DNA from: CBDCUW01 sp963734865
Lineage (GTDB): Bacteria; Planctomycetota; Planctomycetia; Pirellulales; Pirellulaceae
DNA: 64,000 nt
Direction: 5' to 3'
Assembly: GCA_963734865.1 (NCBI GenBank)
Contig: CAVTIV010000021.1
Location: 1 to 64,000 of the forward strand
Numbering within the stretch: the stretch's first letter is position 1; each line of letters opens with the position of its first letter. The translations under genes and the position numbers were made by a program. The notes beneath the pieces are model-generated. The model was not told the DNA's origin and ran no database searches. It saw nothing but the letters and a program-made list of their open reading frames with translations. This document shows, piece by piece, positions 8,276 through 18,000 of this stretch.

Positions 8276-8458
8276 AGCGAGGCGGGCGGAACCCCAGGAA
8301 AACGAGCGCATACGACAAACCTTCCCCGCGGCGATTTGGCGGCCCCGCCGCCAAATCGCCGCGGGGAATTTCCGGTTTCGCTTGGCGGTCCTGGGGCCGC
8401 GAAATGCTCGCTGAGACGAGCATTTCTTGCCCCAGGCTATCACCTGCCACTGCTTCGC
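8276..8458. repeat. Type B element lacking left arm, spacer inverted
   Basis: The copy begins inside the left hairpin (AGCGAGGCGGGCGGAACCCC) and lacks the left terminal arm; the right arm (8430-8458) is intact. The palindrome at 8324-8366 has the same 19-base arms, but its five-base spacer reads CCCCG instead of CGGGG, although flanking bases keep the usual orientation. Confidence 0.8.
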
Positions 8459-8492
8459 CGTTATTTGGCAGTCACGGGGTTCCGAGACCAGT

Positions 8493-8863
8493 TCCGATAT
8501 GCGGGATTTGATGGCACGCGAAATGCACGATGTGCGTGCGGCGGAGGCGGTGGCGCTGTTCTGTTATCAGACGGAAAAGTGGATCGGTTCCTTCGCCGCC
8601 GCGCTTAGTGGATTGGACACACTTGTCTTCGCCGGAGGCATTGGCGAAAACGCGCCGCTCGTCCGCGGCGGATCTGTGACGGGCTGAACTTCCTCGGCAT
8701 TGAACTCGATGAGTCACGCAATACTAAGAGTGCGGGAGTGGTTTCCGCAGACACGAGCCGAGTCAGCGTGCGCGTTATTCGCACAGACGAAGAACTGATG
8801 ATCGCAAGTTTGGCGCGCCGCGTCTTCCAATTTGATTCGCCCCTCGGGCACGAACAGCATTGA
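8493..8863 (+). pseudogene. ackA: Acetate kinase, C-terminal remnant with frameshift
   Basis: The frame begins directly after the type B repeat with SDMRDLM and continues through FAGGIGENAPLVR, the acetate-kinase GGIGENS-type motif near the C-terminus. At about 8670 one base is missing (CGCGGCGG where CGCCGGCGG is expected) and the protein resumes in another frame with FLGIELDE, VRVIRTDEELMIA and a stop at 8861. Only about 120 of some 400 residues remain. AckA turns acetyl phosphate and ADP into acetate and ATP, the ATP-yielding partner of the phosphoketolase encoded downstream. Confidence 0.85.
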
Positions 8864-8948
8864 GAATGAAAATCCTATAGAGCGTTTCCTGTTGCGGTGA
8901 TCTGACACCGCAGCTTTACATGTACTGTGACAACGAAAGGCACCGAAC

Positions 8949-9173
8949 ATGACCATGAATGAATCGAAATCCATGACCAAAGACCCCATCTGCGGCATGA
9001 CCGTGGACCAAGCCACCGCGATCCACGCAGAACGCGATGGAAAGACGTTCTACTTTTGCAGCGATCACTGTCGGCAAAAGTTTCTGTCCACGCCCGCCGG
9101 TGCCCAGTCGGAAGAGAAGACCGGAGGTTGTTGTGCCCAGCCGGAAGAGAAGACCGGAGGCTGTTGTGGATAA
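8949..9173 (+). CDS. Small YHS-domain metal-site protein
   Basis: A 74-residue protein whose YHS domain (MTKDPICGMTVD, then FYFCSDHCRQKF) spans residues 8-50. The tail contains two copies of EEKTGGCC, so it ends with extra cysteine pairs (GGCCAQPEEKTGGCCG). Such small YHS proteins are encoded beside heavy-metal P-type ATPases and may ferry copper or another soft metal; this role is inferred. A remnant of a P-type ATPase lies at 11,268. AAAGG lies upstream of the ATG. The frame is intact. The stop directly precedes a second ackA remnant. Confidence 0.7.
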   Translation: MTMNESKSMTKDPICGMTVDQATAIHAERDGKTFYFCSDHCRQKFLSTPAGAQSEEKTGGCCAQPEEKTGGCCG

Positions 9174-9294
9174 CAACGCGGCGAATGAGGGCGTGATTTC
9201 CGTGGCGGCCAGCCGGGTTGCGGTTCACGTCATTCGCACGGACGAAGAACCGACGATTGCTCGCGCGGCGAGCCGCACGCTCGGACTTAACATA
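9174..9294 (+). pseudogene. ackA: Second acetate kinase 3' remnant
   Basis: Read in the frame that passes 9166, the sequence gives NNAANEGVIS, SRVAVHVIRTDEEPTIA and RTLGL, the last 35-40 residues of an acetate kinase. It is not the same copy as 8493-8863, whose matching part reads SRVSVRVIRTDEELMIA. There is no start of its own. From 9295 to 9550 I see no gene. Confidence 0.6.
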
Positions 9295-9550
9295 GCCAGT
9301 GAAGAAATACATTCCGACCAGGTGAGGAGATACATCTTTCGGCTCGTTCCGTTTTCGGCGCGAGGTCCTCCGATAGTCCACGGTAGGTTTGTACTCCCAA
9401 TCGCATCCGCCTCCATCAGCGCAAGCGAGGGCGCCCGTCCAGATCGCGATGCCTCCGACTTTTCAAAACCGCTGTCAGCCCAACGCCAACAGCGAAAAAG
9501 ATGCGCGAACAACAGAAAAACAACGAAATTCAAAAAGAAAGCAGAAGAAC

Positions 9551-10020
9551 ATGAAAAGCCAAACGAATTTGAACCTCGCCATCTGTTTCAGCCTCGCACT
9601 GGCCTTGGCTCTGGTCATCTGGTCTCCAGTCCCATTGCGAGCACAGGAGCCTGCGAAAGGGAAGGTGATGCCGGAGGCCAACATGATGGAACATTGCCAG
9701 AAAATGAAGGAGCACAAACAGAAAATGATGGCAGACATGAAGGCACAGGACGCCGAACTCACCGAGGCGGTCGCCAAGATGAACAGGCGCCAGAGGACAA
9801 AAAGATGAGCCTGATGGCCGCCATCATGACCCGCATGGTGGAGCAGCAGACTGCCATGCATACGAGAATGGCAAAGATGCAGGAGGAGATGATGAAGCAC
9901 ATGATGCAGCACATGCAGATGGGCAAGGAATCCATGGCACAATGCCCGATGATGATGGAGATGAAAGGAATGAAAGGGATGAAAGGAATGGACAACAAAC
10001 CGGGAGAAGTCCAGAAATAA
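9551..10020 (+). pseudogene. Secreted Met/His-rich protein, frameshifted
   Basis: ATG 9551 opens with a clear signal peptide (basic start, LNLAICFSLALALALVIW, cleavage near LRAQEP). The mature part is helical and rich in Met, Lys and His: MMEHCQKMKEHKQKMM, then after a one-base shift near 9797, MKHMMQHMQMGKESMAQ and MKGMKGMKGM. Methionine-rich periplasmic proteins usually bind copper or silver, which fits the neighbouring YHS gene. In the reading frame of the start the protein stops early at 9806. A single indel separates the parts, so it may be either a recent mutation or a sequence error. Confidence 0.6.
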
Positions 10021-10175
10021 CCTCAAAAGGAACAGGAATGATTGCTGAGCGCCATGATGCCCCGCGACGAGTGGCACCGCTGGGCATCTTTGGTGGCTGC
10101 TTCCAATGACACTGCTGCCTCCACTCTCTCGATTGCCTGGTGGCGCGATGGTGACAGCGCAACGAAAGGAGTTTT

Positions 10176-10307
10176 ATGGTGAATGATACAGACATGATGA
10201 ACCATGCAAACGGATGGATGGGCGGAGGAATGTGGTTGTGGACGGTAATCGGCGTCCTAGTGATCGTCCTGCTGGTCGTCGCGATCAACAAGCAGTCCAG
10301 GAAATGA
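10176..10307 (+). CDS. Small single-pass membrane protein (43 aa)
   Basis: ATG 10176 has AAAGGA upstream. The product has a Met/Gly-rich start (MMNHANGWMGGGMW) and one hydrophobic helix (LWTVIGVLVIVLLVVAI) ending in NKQSRK, so the basic tail would lie in the cytoplasm. It resembles the membrane segment that precedes SHOCT-type domains, but that domain is absent. It follows the Met-rich protein and may belong to the same metal-related group. Confidence 0.5.
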   Translation: MVNDTDMMNHANGWMGGGMWLWTVIGVLVIVLLVVAINKQSRK

Positions 10308-10360
10308 TCGTGCGTTCACGACCCGCCTGTGAAATGAACTTTTATAGACAAGGAACACTC

Positions 10361-10569
10361 ATGGATTTTCGGGCTTACACATATCAAACCAGCCATGGCA
10401 TCCTCGGGATGATTGTGCTTGTTCTGACTATCCCGATTTTGTAATACCGATGGCTCGCGCAGTCGCCGCCGGAGATGTGGAACGCGGCATCGCTATCAGC
10501 GACTGGCTGATTAGCATCAGCGACGCAGACGGGATGGTGATGGTAAGCGCCAATGCCATTGGCGATTGA
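10361..10569 (+). other. Unassigned short frames, possible remnants
   Basis: Two short frames lie here: 10361-10443 (27 residues, one hydrophobic helix GMIVLVLTIPIL) and 10450-10569 (39 residues, with GDVERGIAISDWLISISD). Neither is a family that I can name; the second looks like an internal piece of a larger helical protein. No other gene is visible between 10308 and 10627. Confidence 0.25.
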
Positions 10570-10627
10570 TTCGCAACGAGATTCTGGCCGGTTGTGTCGC
10601 GACACTCTGGCCCATAGGAGTCGAGCG

Positions 10628-11271
10628 ATGGCATTCTGGAATACGACCAAGATCAGGCAAGAGTGCCAGGCGCAGGGACTCATCACGCCTTACCGCGAAG
10701 AGCGGGCAATCCGCTGTGCCTACGAGTTGGGTGTCGGCCCGGAAGCCTTCATCACATCCAAGACGGAAAACACGACACATCTCATAAGGGCGAGAAGGTT
10801 ACGATCCCGCCGGGGCAGTTCGCCCTACTAACCACCAAGGAATTGATCTACGTCCCGAGCAACGCGATCGCGTTCATCTCGATCCGGGCGGGCATCAAGT
10901 TTCAAGGGCTCGTGAACGTATCGGGCTTTCACGTCGCTCCGGGATTCCGCGGTCCGCTGAAGGTCGCGGTGTACGAGGCGGATAGCAGGGACATCGACCT
11001 TGACCAAGACGAACGCGTCTTCATGATCTTCTTCACTTCCTTCGTGAAACCGTACTTCGACGGGACGTCAAAGTCAGCGTTGGCTACTTCCGCAACGCAG
11101 CCTGCGGCTCCCGCTGCTGGAGCAGCGCCAGCCGGACCTCCGGTCATTACGCTACCCGCTCACCTCGGCTTCTATATTCTCGGCAACGGCGGTCTTGCTG
11201 CGATGGGCGCGATTTTCGCTGCGTTCATCGAAAGCAACCGGATTTCACGGCGCGAACGACATTCGCTTTGA
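10628..11271 (+). pseudogene. dCTP deaminase-like protein, frameshifted
   Basis: ATG 10628 starts MAFWNTTKIRQECQAQ and GVGPEAFITSKTEN; after a one-base shift near 10,775 the next frame gives IPPGQFALLTTKE, AFISIRAGIKFQGLVNVSGF and HVAPGFRGPLKVAVYEA, the beta-barrel core of the dCTP deaminase/dUTPase fold. A Pro/Ala linker then leads to a hydrophobic C-terminal segment (HLGFYILGNGGLAAMGAIFA), which ordinary Dcd proteins lack. The fusion suggests a membrane-anchored dUTPase-fold protein rather than a housekeeping Dcd. The stop overlaps the start of the next remnant. Confidence 0.65.
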
Positions 11272-11525
11272 AGAAGTCAGCCGACCCCATGTGGGGTGCG
11301 ATCAAGAAAGTGGACGAGTTTATGCACATCAGCCGCCGGATGCGGATCATTGCCCTTCAGATCGCGGTAGGTGGCATGGTGCTGAGCGTCATTGGCATGG
11401 GCTTTGCTACGACCGGATACTTGAGTCCCGTGAACGGTGCCATCCTGCAGGAGGTCATCGATGTTCTGGCCGTATTGAACGCCTTGCGGGCGGCCTTCCC
11501 ACCCAGGGTGATTCATGATCTCTAA
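11268..11525 (+). pseudogene. P-type (heavy-metal) ATPase, C-terminal remnant
   Basis: An 85-residue frame with a helix RRMRIIALQIAVGGMVLSVI followed by GYLSPVNGAILQEVIDVLAVLNALRA matches the last two membrane helices of P1B-type cation ATPases. The rest of the pump (A, P and N domains, CPC helix) is absent. It begins with TTG at the end of the dcd-like frame, so there is no proper start. It fits the YHS and Met-rich metal genes upstream. Confidence 0.6.
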
Positions 11526-11537
11526 CCGGATGAAAAC

Positions 11538-13916
11538 ATGAAAACCGACGAACCGATACTCGTGCCTGAACTACTCCACAAGATGGATGCCTACTGCGCG
11601 CCGCCAACTATCTGTCGGTCGGCCAAATTTATCTCTACGACAATCCACTGCTGAAGGAGCCACTGAAGCTGTCACACGTGAAGCCGCTCGTGGTCGGACA
11701 CTGGGGCACGACGCCGGGGCAAAACTTCATCTATGTGCATTTGAACCGTGTGATCAAGAAGTACGACCTGGATATGTTCTATGTCGCGGGCCCCGGTCAC
11801 GGCGGCCCGGCGATTGTCGGCAACGTCTACCTCGAAGGCACCTGGAGCGAGATCTATCCCAACGTCACCCAGGACGAAGCCGGACTGAAAAAGCTGTTCA
11901 AGCAATTCTCGTTTCCCGGCGGGATTTCCAGCCATGTGGCACCAACGACGCCGGGATCGATTCACGAAGGGGGCGAGTTAGGGTACTCGCTCAGCCATGC
12001 CTTCGGGGCCGCATTCGACAATCCTGAGTTGATCGTCGCCTGTGTCGTCGGCGATGGCGAAGCGGAAACGGGACCATTGGCGACCGCCTGGCAATCCAAT
12101 AAGCTACTTAACCCCATCACCGACGGAGCCGTGCTGCCGATTCTGCACCTCAACGGCTACAAGATCAGCAACCCGACTGTTCTGGCACGTATCGAATCCG
12201 AGGAACTGGAACAATTTCTACGAGGTTGTGGTTGGACGCCCTACTTTGTCGAGGGCTATCGAGCCGGCAGAGATGCATCAACTCATGGCCGCCACCTTGG
12301 AAACGGCCATCGAAGACATCCGGCAAGTCCAAAGGAATGCCCGAGATAACCAAGACACGACTCGGCCGCGTTGGCCCATGATCGTCTTGAGGTCGCCCAA
12401 GGGATGGACCGGGCCAAAAGTCGTCGATGGCTTGCCCGTTGAGGGGACGTTCCGTGCGCACCAGGTCCCGCTTTTGGTGGATCCCGAGCATCCCGATCAT
12501 GTCCAGCAGCTTGAAAGCTGGATGAAAAGCTACAAGCCAGAGGAACTGTTCGATGAAAATGGCCGACTCCTGCCGGAATTGGCGGAGATGGCGCCGCAGG
12601 GCGACCGGCGGATGGGAGCCAATCCCCATGCCAATGGCGGCATGTTACTGCGCGACCTGCGGATGCCAGACTTCCATACCCACGCGGTGAAGGTGACGTC
12701 GCCCGGAGCCGTGGATGGTCAGGATACGCTGGTGCTGGGAAAGTTCCTGCGTGACGTGGCCAAGCTGAATCAGGATCAGCGGAATTTCCGGGTCTTCGGC
12801 CCCGATGAGACGCTCTCGAATCTCCTGGGCGCGGTGTTTGAAGTTACCAACCGTCAGTGGGAAGCGCGACAAGTTGCAAATGATGAATTCCTCGCGCCTG
12901 CCGGGCGTGTACTGGACTCGATGCTCAGCGAGCACCAGTGCGAAGGCTGGCTGGAAGGCTATCTGCTGACCGGGCGGCACGGTCTGTTCAACAGCTATGA
13001 GGCCTTCATTCGCATTATCGACTCGATGTTCAGCCAGCATGCCAAGTGGCTGAAGGTGACGTTGGAACTCCCCTGGCGGCGGAAGATCGCGTCCTTGAAC
13101 TATCTGCTCGCCTCCCACGTTTGGCAGCAGGATCACAACGGCTTCACGCACCAGGATCCCGGTTTCCTCGACCATGTGATCAACAAGAAGGCCGACATCG
13201 TACGCGTCTATTTGCCACCCGATGCGAACTGTCTGCTGTCGGTCTTCGATCACTGTCTGCGCAGTCGACATTACGTCAACGTCGTCGTGGCGGGCAAACA
13301 CGCCCTGCCCCAATGGTTGTCGATGGACGAGGCCGTGGTGCATTGCACGGAAGGCATTGGCATCTGGCAATGGGCTAGCAACGATCAAGGCGCTGAACCA
13401 GATGTCGTGATGGCCTGCTGTGGAGACACACCGACGCTGGAGATTTTGGCCGCCGTCTCCATTCTGCGCAGACATCTGCCCGATCTGAAAATCCGGGTGA
13501 TCAATGTCGTTGACCTGATGAAGCTGCAGTCTGCCAGTGAACACCCGCACGGGCTGAGCGAAACGGATTACGATTCGCTGTTTACCAAAGATAAGCACAT
13601 CATCTTCGGCTTTCATGGCTACCCCTGGCTGGTCCACCGGCTGACCTATCGCCGGACCAACCGCAACCTGCACGTCCGGGGCTACAAGGAAGAGGGCACG
13701 ATCACGACGGCCTTCGACATCAGGGTGCAGAACGACCTGGACCGCTTTCATCTTGTACAAGACGTGGTAGATCGCCTGCCGCATTTGGGTTCCAAAGGGG
13801 CCTATCTGAAGCAGATGGTGCACGACAAGCTGATCGAGCATAAGGAGTACATCGACCAGCACGGCCAAGATTTGCCAGAAATCCGGAACTGGAAATGGGA
13901 GCCGCCCCATGAATAG
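11538..13916 (+). pseudogene. xfp: Phosphoketolase with two compensating frameshifts
   Basis: Cleaves xylulose 5-phosphate or fructose 6-phosphate with phosphate to acetyl phosphate, using thiamine diphosphate. The start MKTDEPILVPELLHKMDAY is correct, but one base is lost near 11,595; the second frame then carries VGHWGTTPGQNFIYVHLNR, GPGHGGPAIVGN and the ThDP motif VVGDGEAETGPLA. One base is gained near 12,265 (after YFVEG), after which the original frame runs intact from EPAEMHQLMAATLE to the C-terminus, including SPKGWTGPK and FHGYPWLVHRLTYRR. The total of 793 codons equals the normal length. As read it is broken; if either indel is a sequence error the other remains. Confidence 0.9.
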
Positions 13917-15311
13917 GCTCAGTCATTTCTGGAGCAATCTGCGGTCGAGCTTCTGGTTTATGCCTTCGATGATTGTCGTGGCCAGCATCGCCCTCGCGGC
14001 AGTTTTGATCGAGGCAGACTCCGCCGTGAGCAACCGATGGCTGGCGCACTGGCCGCGACTGTTTGGGGCCGGGGCGGAAAGCGCGCGAGGAATGATGTCC
14101 ACAATTGCCGGCTCCATGATGACCGTGGTGGGCGTGACATTCTCGATGGTCTTGATGGTACTGGCAATGGCTTCGAGCCAATACACCTCGCGCATCCTGA
14201 GAAATTTCATTCGTAGCCGTATCACGCAGGTCGTGCTTGGGATCTTCGCCGGCATTTTCACTTATTGCCTGATCGTGTTGCGCACGATTCGCAGCGGCGA
14301 TGAAGGCACATTTGTTCCCAACCTGGCAGTTACCTTCGGCTTTGTGCTAGCACTCGGTGGTGTCGGCGCCCTGATCTTCTTCATTCATCACATCGCCTCT
14401 TCGATCCAGGCTTCCAGCATTATCGCATCGGTCGCAGAGGAAACGGTCGCCGCCATCGACCGATTGTTTCCGGTAAACCTCGGACAGGGACCGAGCGACG
14501 ACGACGATGATGATGATGACGATGATGATGAGCAACCACTACGCCCGCCGTGCGAGCGGAAGTGGCGAGCCGTCATGGCCGAAGAGAGTGGCTATATCCA
14601 GAGTGTGAATATCGCAGCGCTCGTTCGCCTGGCACGGGACAGAAATACAATCGTGTGGATGGATCACGGCATCGGCGAGTTCGTTGTCCAGAACACCACG
14701 CTGGCCTCGCTAGCTCTGGAACGGCCGCCGGATCAAGCGACGATCGACGACCTACAGGCGACGTTCAGCATCAGCCGACACCGCGCGGTGGATCAGGATG
14801 CGGCCTTCGGCATCAGGCAGATCGTGGATATCGCATTGAAAGCACTCTCTCCGGGCATCAACGACACAACGACAGCCATCATGTGCGTCGATTATTTGAC
14901 AGCGATTCTGGCCAGGATAGCACCGCGGCAAATCCCCTCATCGCGCCGCTTTGAGGAAGGGGCACTGCGAGTAATCACGAAAGGTCCGAGCTTTGAAAGC
15001 CTGCTGGCCGAATCGTTCGACCAAATTCGACGCAACGCCAAAGGCGACGTCGCCATCATGTCGCGGATGCTCGGTGCGTTTCAAACCCTTGCCGGTTTGA
15101 CGGCGAGCCGACGTCGTCGTCGGCGCTTGGCGAACAAGTGGACTGGATCGCCGAGTTGGCCGAGCGTTCCGTCGAGTCCGCCCATGACCGCGTGAGGATC
15201 GACGCACGACTCGCGCATGTGCGCGATGTGCTCGAAAGCAAGCCTGCTTCATGCATAGGCGAGGGGCATGACTACAAGCAAGGTGAGAACATCTCGGTAG
15301 TGCGCAACTGA
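13909..15311 (+). pseudogene. DUF2254 membrane protein, frameshift near C-terminus
   Basis: The start overlaps the xfp stop by eight bases. Four membrane helices occupy the first 170 residues (for example MIVVASIALAAVLIEA and VLALGGVGALIFFIHHI), followed by the soluble DUF2254 part with FGIRQIVDIALKALSPGIND and TTTAIMCVDYL. Between them lies an unusual run of 11 aspartates (14,497-14,529). In the original frame the end is Arg-rich nonsense and a stop at 15,195; from about 15,115 the next frame gives EQVDWIAELAERSVES and ends at 15,311, which is clearly the natural tail. The function of DUF2254 is unknown. It is translationally coupled to phosphoketolase. Confidence 0.75.
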
Positions 15312-15343
15312 ATTTGCAATACCTAATTGATAGAGGAAGTTCC

Positions 15344-15727
15344 ATGCTTAAACACAAACTGCTTTTGCCTGAAGGGATACTCATTCTCGAACCGTCAGCT
15401 CCACTCGAAGTGGTCGACTTTGAGGCAGTCGCCCATGAGATTGATCCCTTTCTTGCGGAGCATGACACCCTGGCCGGCGTGATGGTTATCGCCAAGGCCT
15501 TTCCAGGCTGGATGAACCTCGAGGCCGCTATTGCTCACTTGCAGCTTATCGAGAGCTATCACCAAAAAATCAAAAAACTGGCAGTGGTCAGCGATAATGG
15601 TTTGCTGGCGGAGTTGCCAAAGATCGTGGCTCAGCTTGTGCATCCGGATGTCAAGCACTTTCCGGAATCCGAGTATGAAGATGCGCTGAGCTGGCTTCGG
15701 GAAGTGGCAGTCGCCGATAGCAAATAG
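15344..15727 (+). CDS. SpoIIAA-like (STAS-fold) protein
   Basis: A 127-residue soluble protein of the SpoIIAA-like family (PF11964): the N-terminal strand LEPSAPLEVVDFEAVAHEID, GVMVIAKAFPGW in the middle and KKLAVVSDN before the last helices. ATG 15344 is preceded by AGGAAG; an upstream TTG is in frame but unsupported. The fold is related to anti-sigma-factor antagonists, though this family is found mostly with stress and universal-stress genes. The frame is intact. It probably shares a transcript with DUF2254 and the baeRF remnant. Confidence 0.75.
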   Translation: MLKHKLLLPEGILILEPSAPLEVVDFEAVAHEIDPFLAEHDTLAGVMVIAKAFPGWMNLEAAIAHLQLIESYHQKIKKLAVVSDNGLLAELPKIVAQLVHPDVKHFPESEYEDALSWLREVAVADSK

Positions 15728-15803
15728 CAGATTGGACAAGGCGTAACGGATTTATGAAGAGCGACTATTGCGTTTTTCATGCAATTGAGACACGAGGCAG
15801 AAA

Positions 15804-16352
15804 ATGACACAGAAAAGTAACTTGCTCACCAGCGAATCATTGGCCGGGTTGGCATCAGTCCAACAGCCGCCGTGTCTCTCGCTTTACCAGCCGACCCATC
15901 GGAGCGGGCCCGAGAATCAGCAGGACCCGATCCGATTTCGCAATCTTGTAAAGGAGTTGGAAGTATCGCTCCGGCAGAAGTATTCTGCCGTCGAGACCCG
16001 GCTCCTGCTGGAATCGTTTGCAACCCTCGCTCACGATGATGCTTTCTGGAACCATACGCGGGAAGGATTGGCCGTGCTGGGTGGGCCGAGCCTGTTTCGA
16101 GTGTTCCGGCTTCAGCGGCCGGTCGCCGAATTGGCCGTCGTGGCCGACAGCTTTCACACCAAGCCCTTGCGACGCTTTCTGCAATCGGTCGGTCACTTTC
16201 AGGTTCTGGGATTGAGCCTCCAGAAGATCGGGCTCTTCGAGGGGAACCGCGACGCGCTCGACGAGATCGATCCGGCTCCAGGCGTCCCGCAGACGATCAC
16301 CGAGGCTTTGGGCGATGAACTGACCGAACCCCTTTCAAGCGTCAATGATTGA
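15804..16352 (+). pseudogene. baeRF-family protein, C-terminally truncated
   Basis: The 182 residues match the N-terminal half of the bacterial archaeo-eukaryotic release-factor-like (baeRF) family: CLSLYQPTHRSGPENQQDPI, NHTREGLAVLGG, VVADSFHTKPLRRFL and KIGLFEGNRDALDEID. Family members are about 360-390 residues; here the frame ends in SVND, where an internal deletion has joined the gene to the aldolase start region. The stop overlaps ATG 16345. These proteins are found in stress islands; their role in ribosome rescue is suggested by the fold, not shown. Confidence 0.7.
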
Positions 16353-17402
16353 CAAAACTGCTGAGGCATCAGAGATGATCACGCAAGAGTTTGTGGATAC
16401 CGCGAGCGCACTGGTTGACGGCGACAAGGGTCTGCTGGCGATGGATGAAAGTAATCCCACCTGCAACAAACGATTTGCGAAGCTGGGTATTCCGCAGACG
16501 GTGGATGCCCGGCGCGCGTATCGGGAGTTGATTGTGACCACACCAGGGCTCGGCGAGTGCATCAGTGGCGCGATTCTCTATGACGAAACGATCCGCCAGC
16601 AGAAGAAAGATGGCACTCCCTTTGTCAGAGTTCTCACCGATGCAGGAATCATTCCTGGCATCAAGGTAGACGCGGGAGCTAAGGACATGGCCGGTCATTC
16701 GGGTGAGAAAGTCACCGAAGGTCTGGACGGTTTGCGCGAGCGCTTGACGGAGTACTCCCAAATGGGTGCTCGTTTTGCCAAGTGGCGCGCGGTGATTGCC
16801 ATCGGTGATCGCCTACCCAGCCGAGGTTGTATCGAAGCCAACGCTCACGCGTTCGCGCGCTATGCCGCGTTGTGTCAGGAAGCCGGATTGGTCCCCATTG
16901 TCGAGCCGGAGGTAATCATGGATGGAACGCACACACTTGAACAATGCAAGGTAGTGACGGAAGAAGTCCTGCGAACCGTTTTCGAGCAGCTTTACACTCA
17001 ACGTGTCACCCTGGAGGGGATGCTCCTGAAGCCCAACATGGTGCTTCCAGGATTGGCATGTCCCGAGCAGTCAGGCGTGGACGAGGTAGTCGACGCGACG
17101 GTGAGTTGTCTCTTGCGCGCCGTCCCCGCCGCAGTTCCGGGAGTGGCGTTCTTGTCGGGCGGCCAATCCGCTGAACTAGCTTCGGCCCGTCTGAATGCCA
17201 TGAATGTCAGATTCAAGTCGCGAGGGCCATGGGCGTTGGCCTTTTCATTTGCCCGCGCCATCCAGCAACCGGCTTTGGAAATCTGGCGGGGCGAGGAGGC
17301 CAACGCGAAAGCGGCCCAACAGGCACTGCTTCATCGAGCCCGGTGCAATCTGGCTGCGCACGGGGCGAATACAATTCCGCGATGGAAGAGACGGGAGCCT
17401 AG
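16345..17402 (+). pseudogene. fbaB: Class I fructose-bisphosphate aldolase, late frameshift
   Basis: A Schiff-base aldolase cleaving fructose 1,6-bisphosphate. Clear motifs are GDKGLLAMDESNPTCNKRF, AILYDETIRQQ, GIKVDAGAKD, AKWRAVIAIGD, IVEPEVIMDG, LLKPNMVLPG and the phosphate-binding FLSGGQSAELAS. The start is ATG 16345 or, closer to family length, ATG 16375. A one-base loss near 17,355 shifts the last 16 residues; the alternative frame gives RGEYNSAMEETGA and a stop at 17,400, exactly as in the family, while the read frame runs on into the next gene. The damage is limited to the C-terminal tail, which in class I aldolases contributes to catalysis. The next gene begins three bases later. Confidence 0.85.
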
Positions 17403-17404
17403 TG

Positions 17405-18000
17405 ATGCCACTGCGTCTTTACCTTGTTCGACACGGCGAAACCGAGTGGTCACTTTCTGGCCAATACACCGGTCGCACGGACATTCCTCTGACCGCACAC
17501 GGCGAGTACGGGCGCGGGAACTTGGACGGCGTATTCGAGACATTCCGTTTGCTCGTGTGCTGACTAGCCCGCTCAAGCGCGCTCAACAAACCTGTGCGCT
17601 GGCCGGGCTGATTCCGACAGCCGAAATCGAACCGGACCTGGCGGAGTGGGACAATGGCGACGACGAAGGACGCACGCCTGCGGACATACTCGCATCGCGA
17701 CCGGATTGGAATCTCTTTCGTGATGGCTCTCCACACGGGGAAACGCCCGGCCAGATTTCCGACCGCGCCGACCGCTTGATTGCCCGCCTCCGCGAGCTGG
17801 ATGGAAATGTCGCCCTCTTCTCGCATGGCCATTTTGGCCGCATCCTCGCTGCCCGGTGGATTGGACTGTCCGTCGAGAAGGCGCAGCATTTGTTGCTGGA
17901 CACCGCGTCGCTCAGCGTCCTCTGTTATGAGCACGATCGCACCGACCACCCAGCCATTGCTTTGTGGAACTCTGCCGCGATGGAAAGGATAGGAGCATGA
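17405..18000 (+). pseudogene. Histidine phosphatase (phosphoglycerate mutase-like), frameshifted
   Basis: ATG 17405 starts MPLRLYLVRHGETEWSLSGQ with the phosphohistidine motif RHGE. One base is missing between about 17,480 and 17,520, and the protein continues as ELGRRIRDIPFARVLTSPLKRAQQTC, EWDNGDDEG and VALFSHGHFGRIL, which carries the second catalytic histidine. The length, about 197 residues, suits the cobC/GpmB-like branch rather than true GpmA. Its substrate is unknown, probably a sugar phosphate. The stop overlaps the PPK2 start (ATGA), so it is part of a tight operon with aldolase upstream. Confidence 0.8.

Noticed and set aside
16345..18000. A true aldolase-phosphatase fusion
   Set aside because: The normal aldolase tail and stop (17,400) and the phosphatase start (17,405) both exist in other frames; two indels create the open frame.
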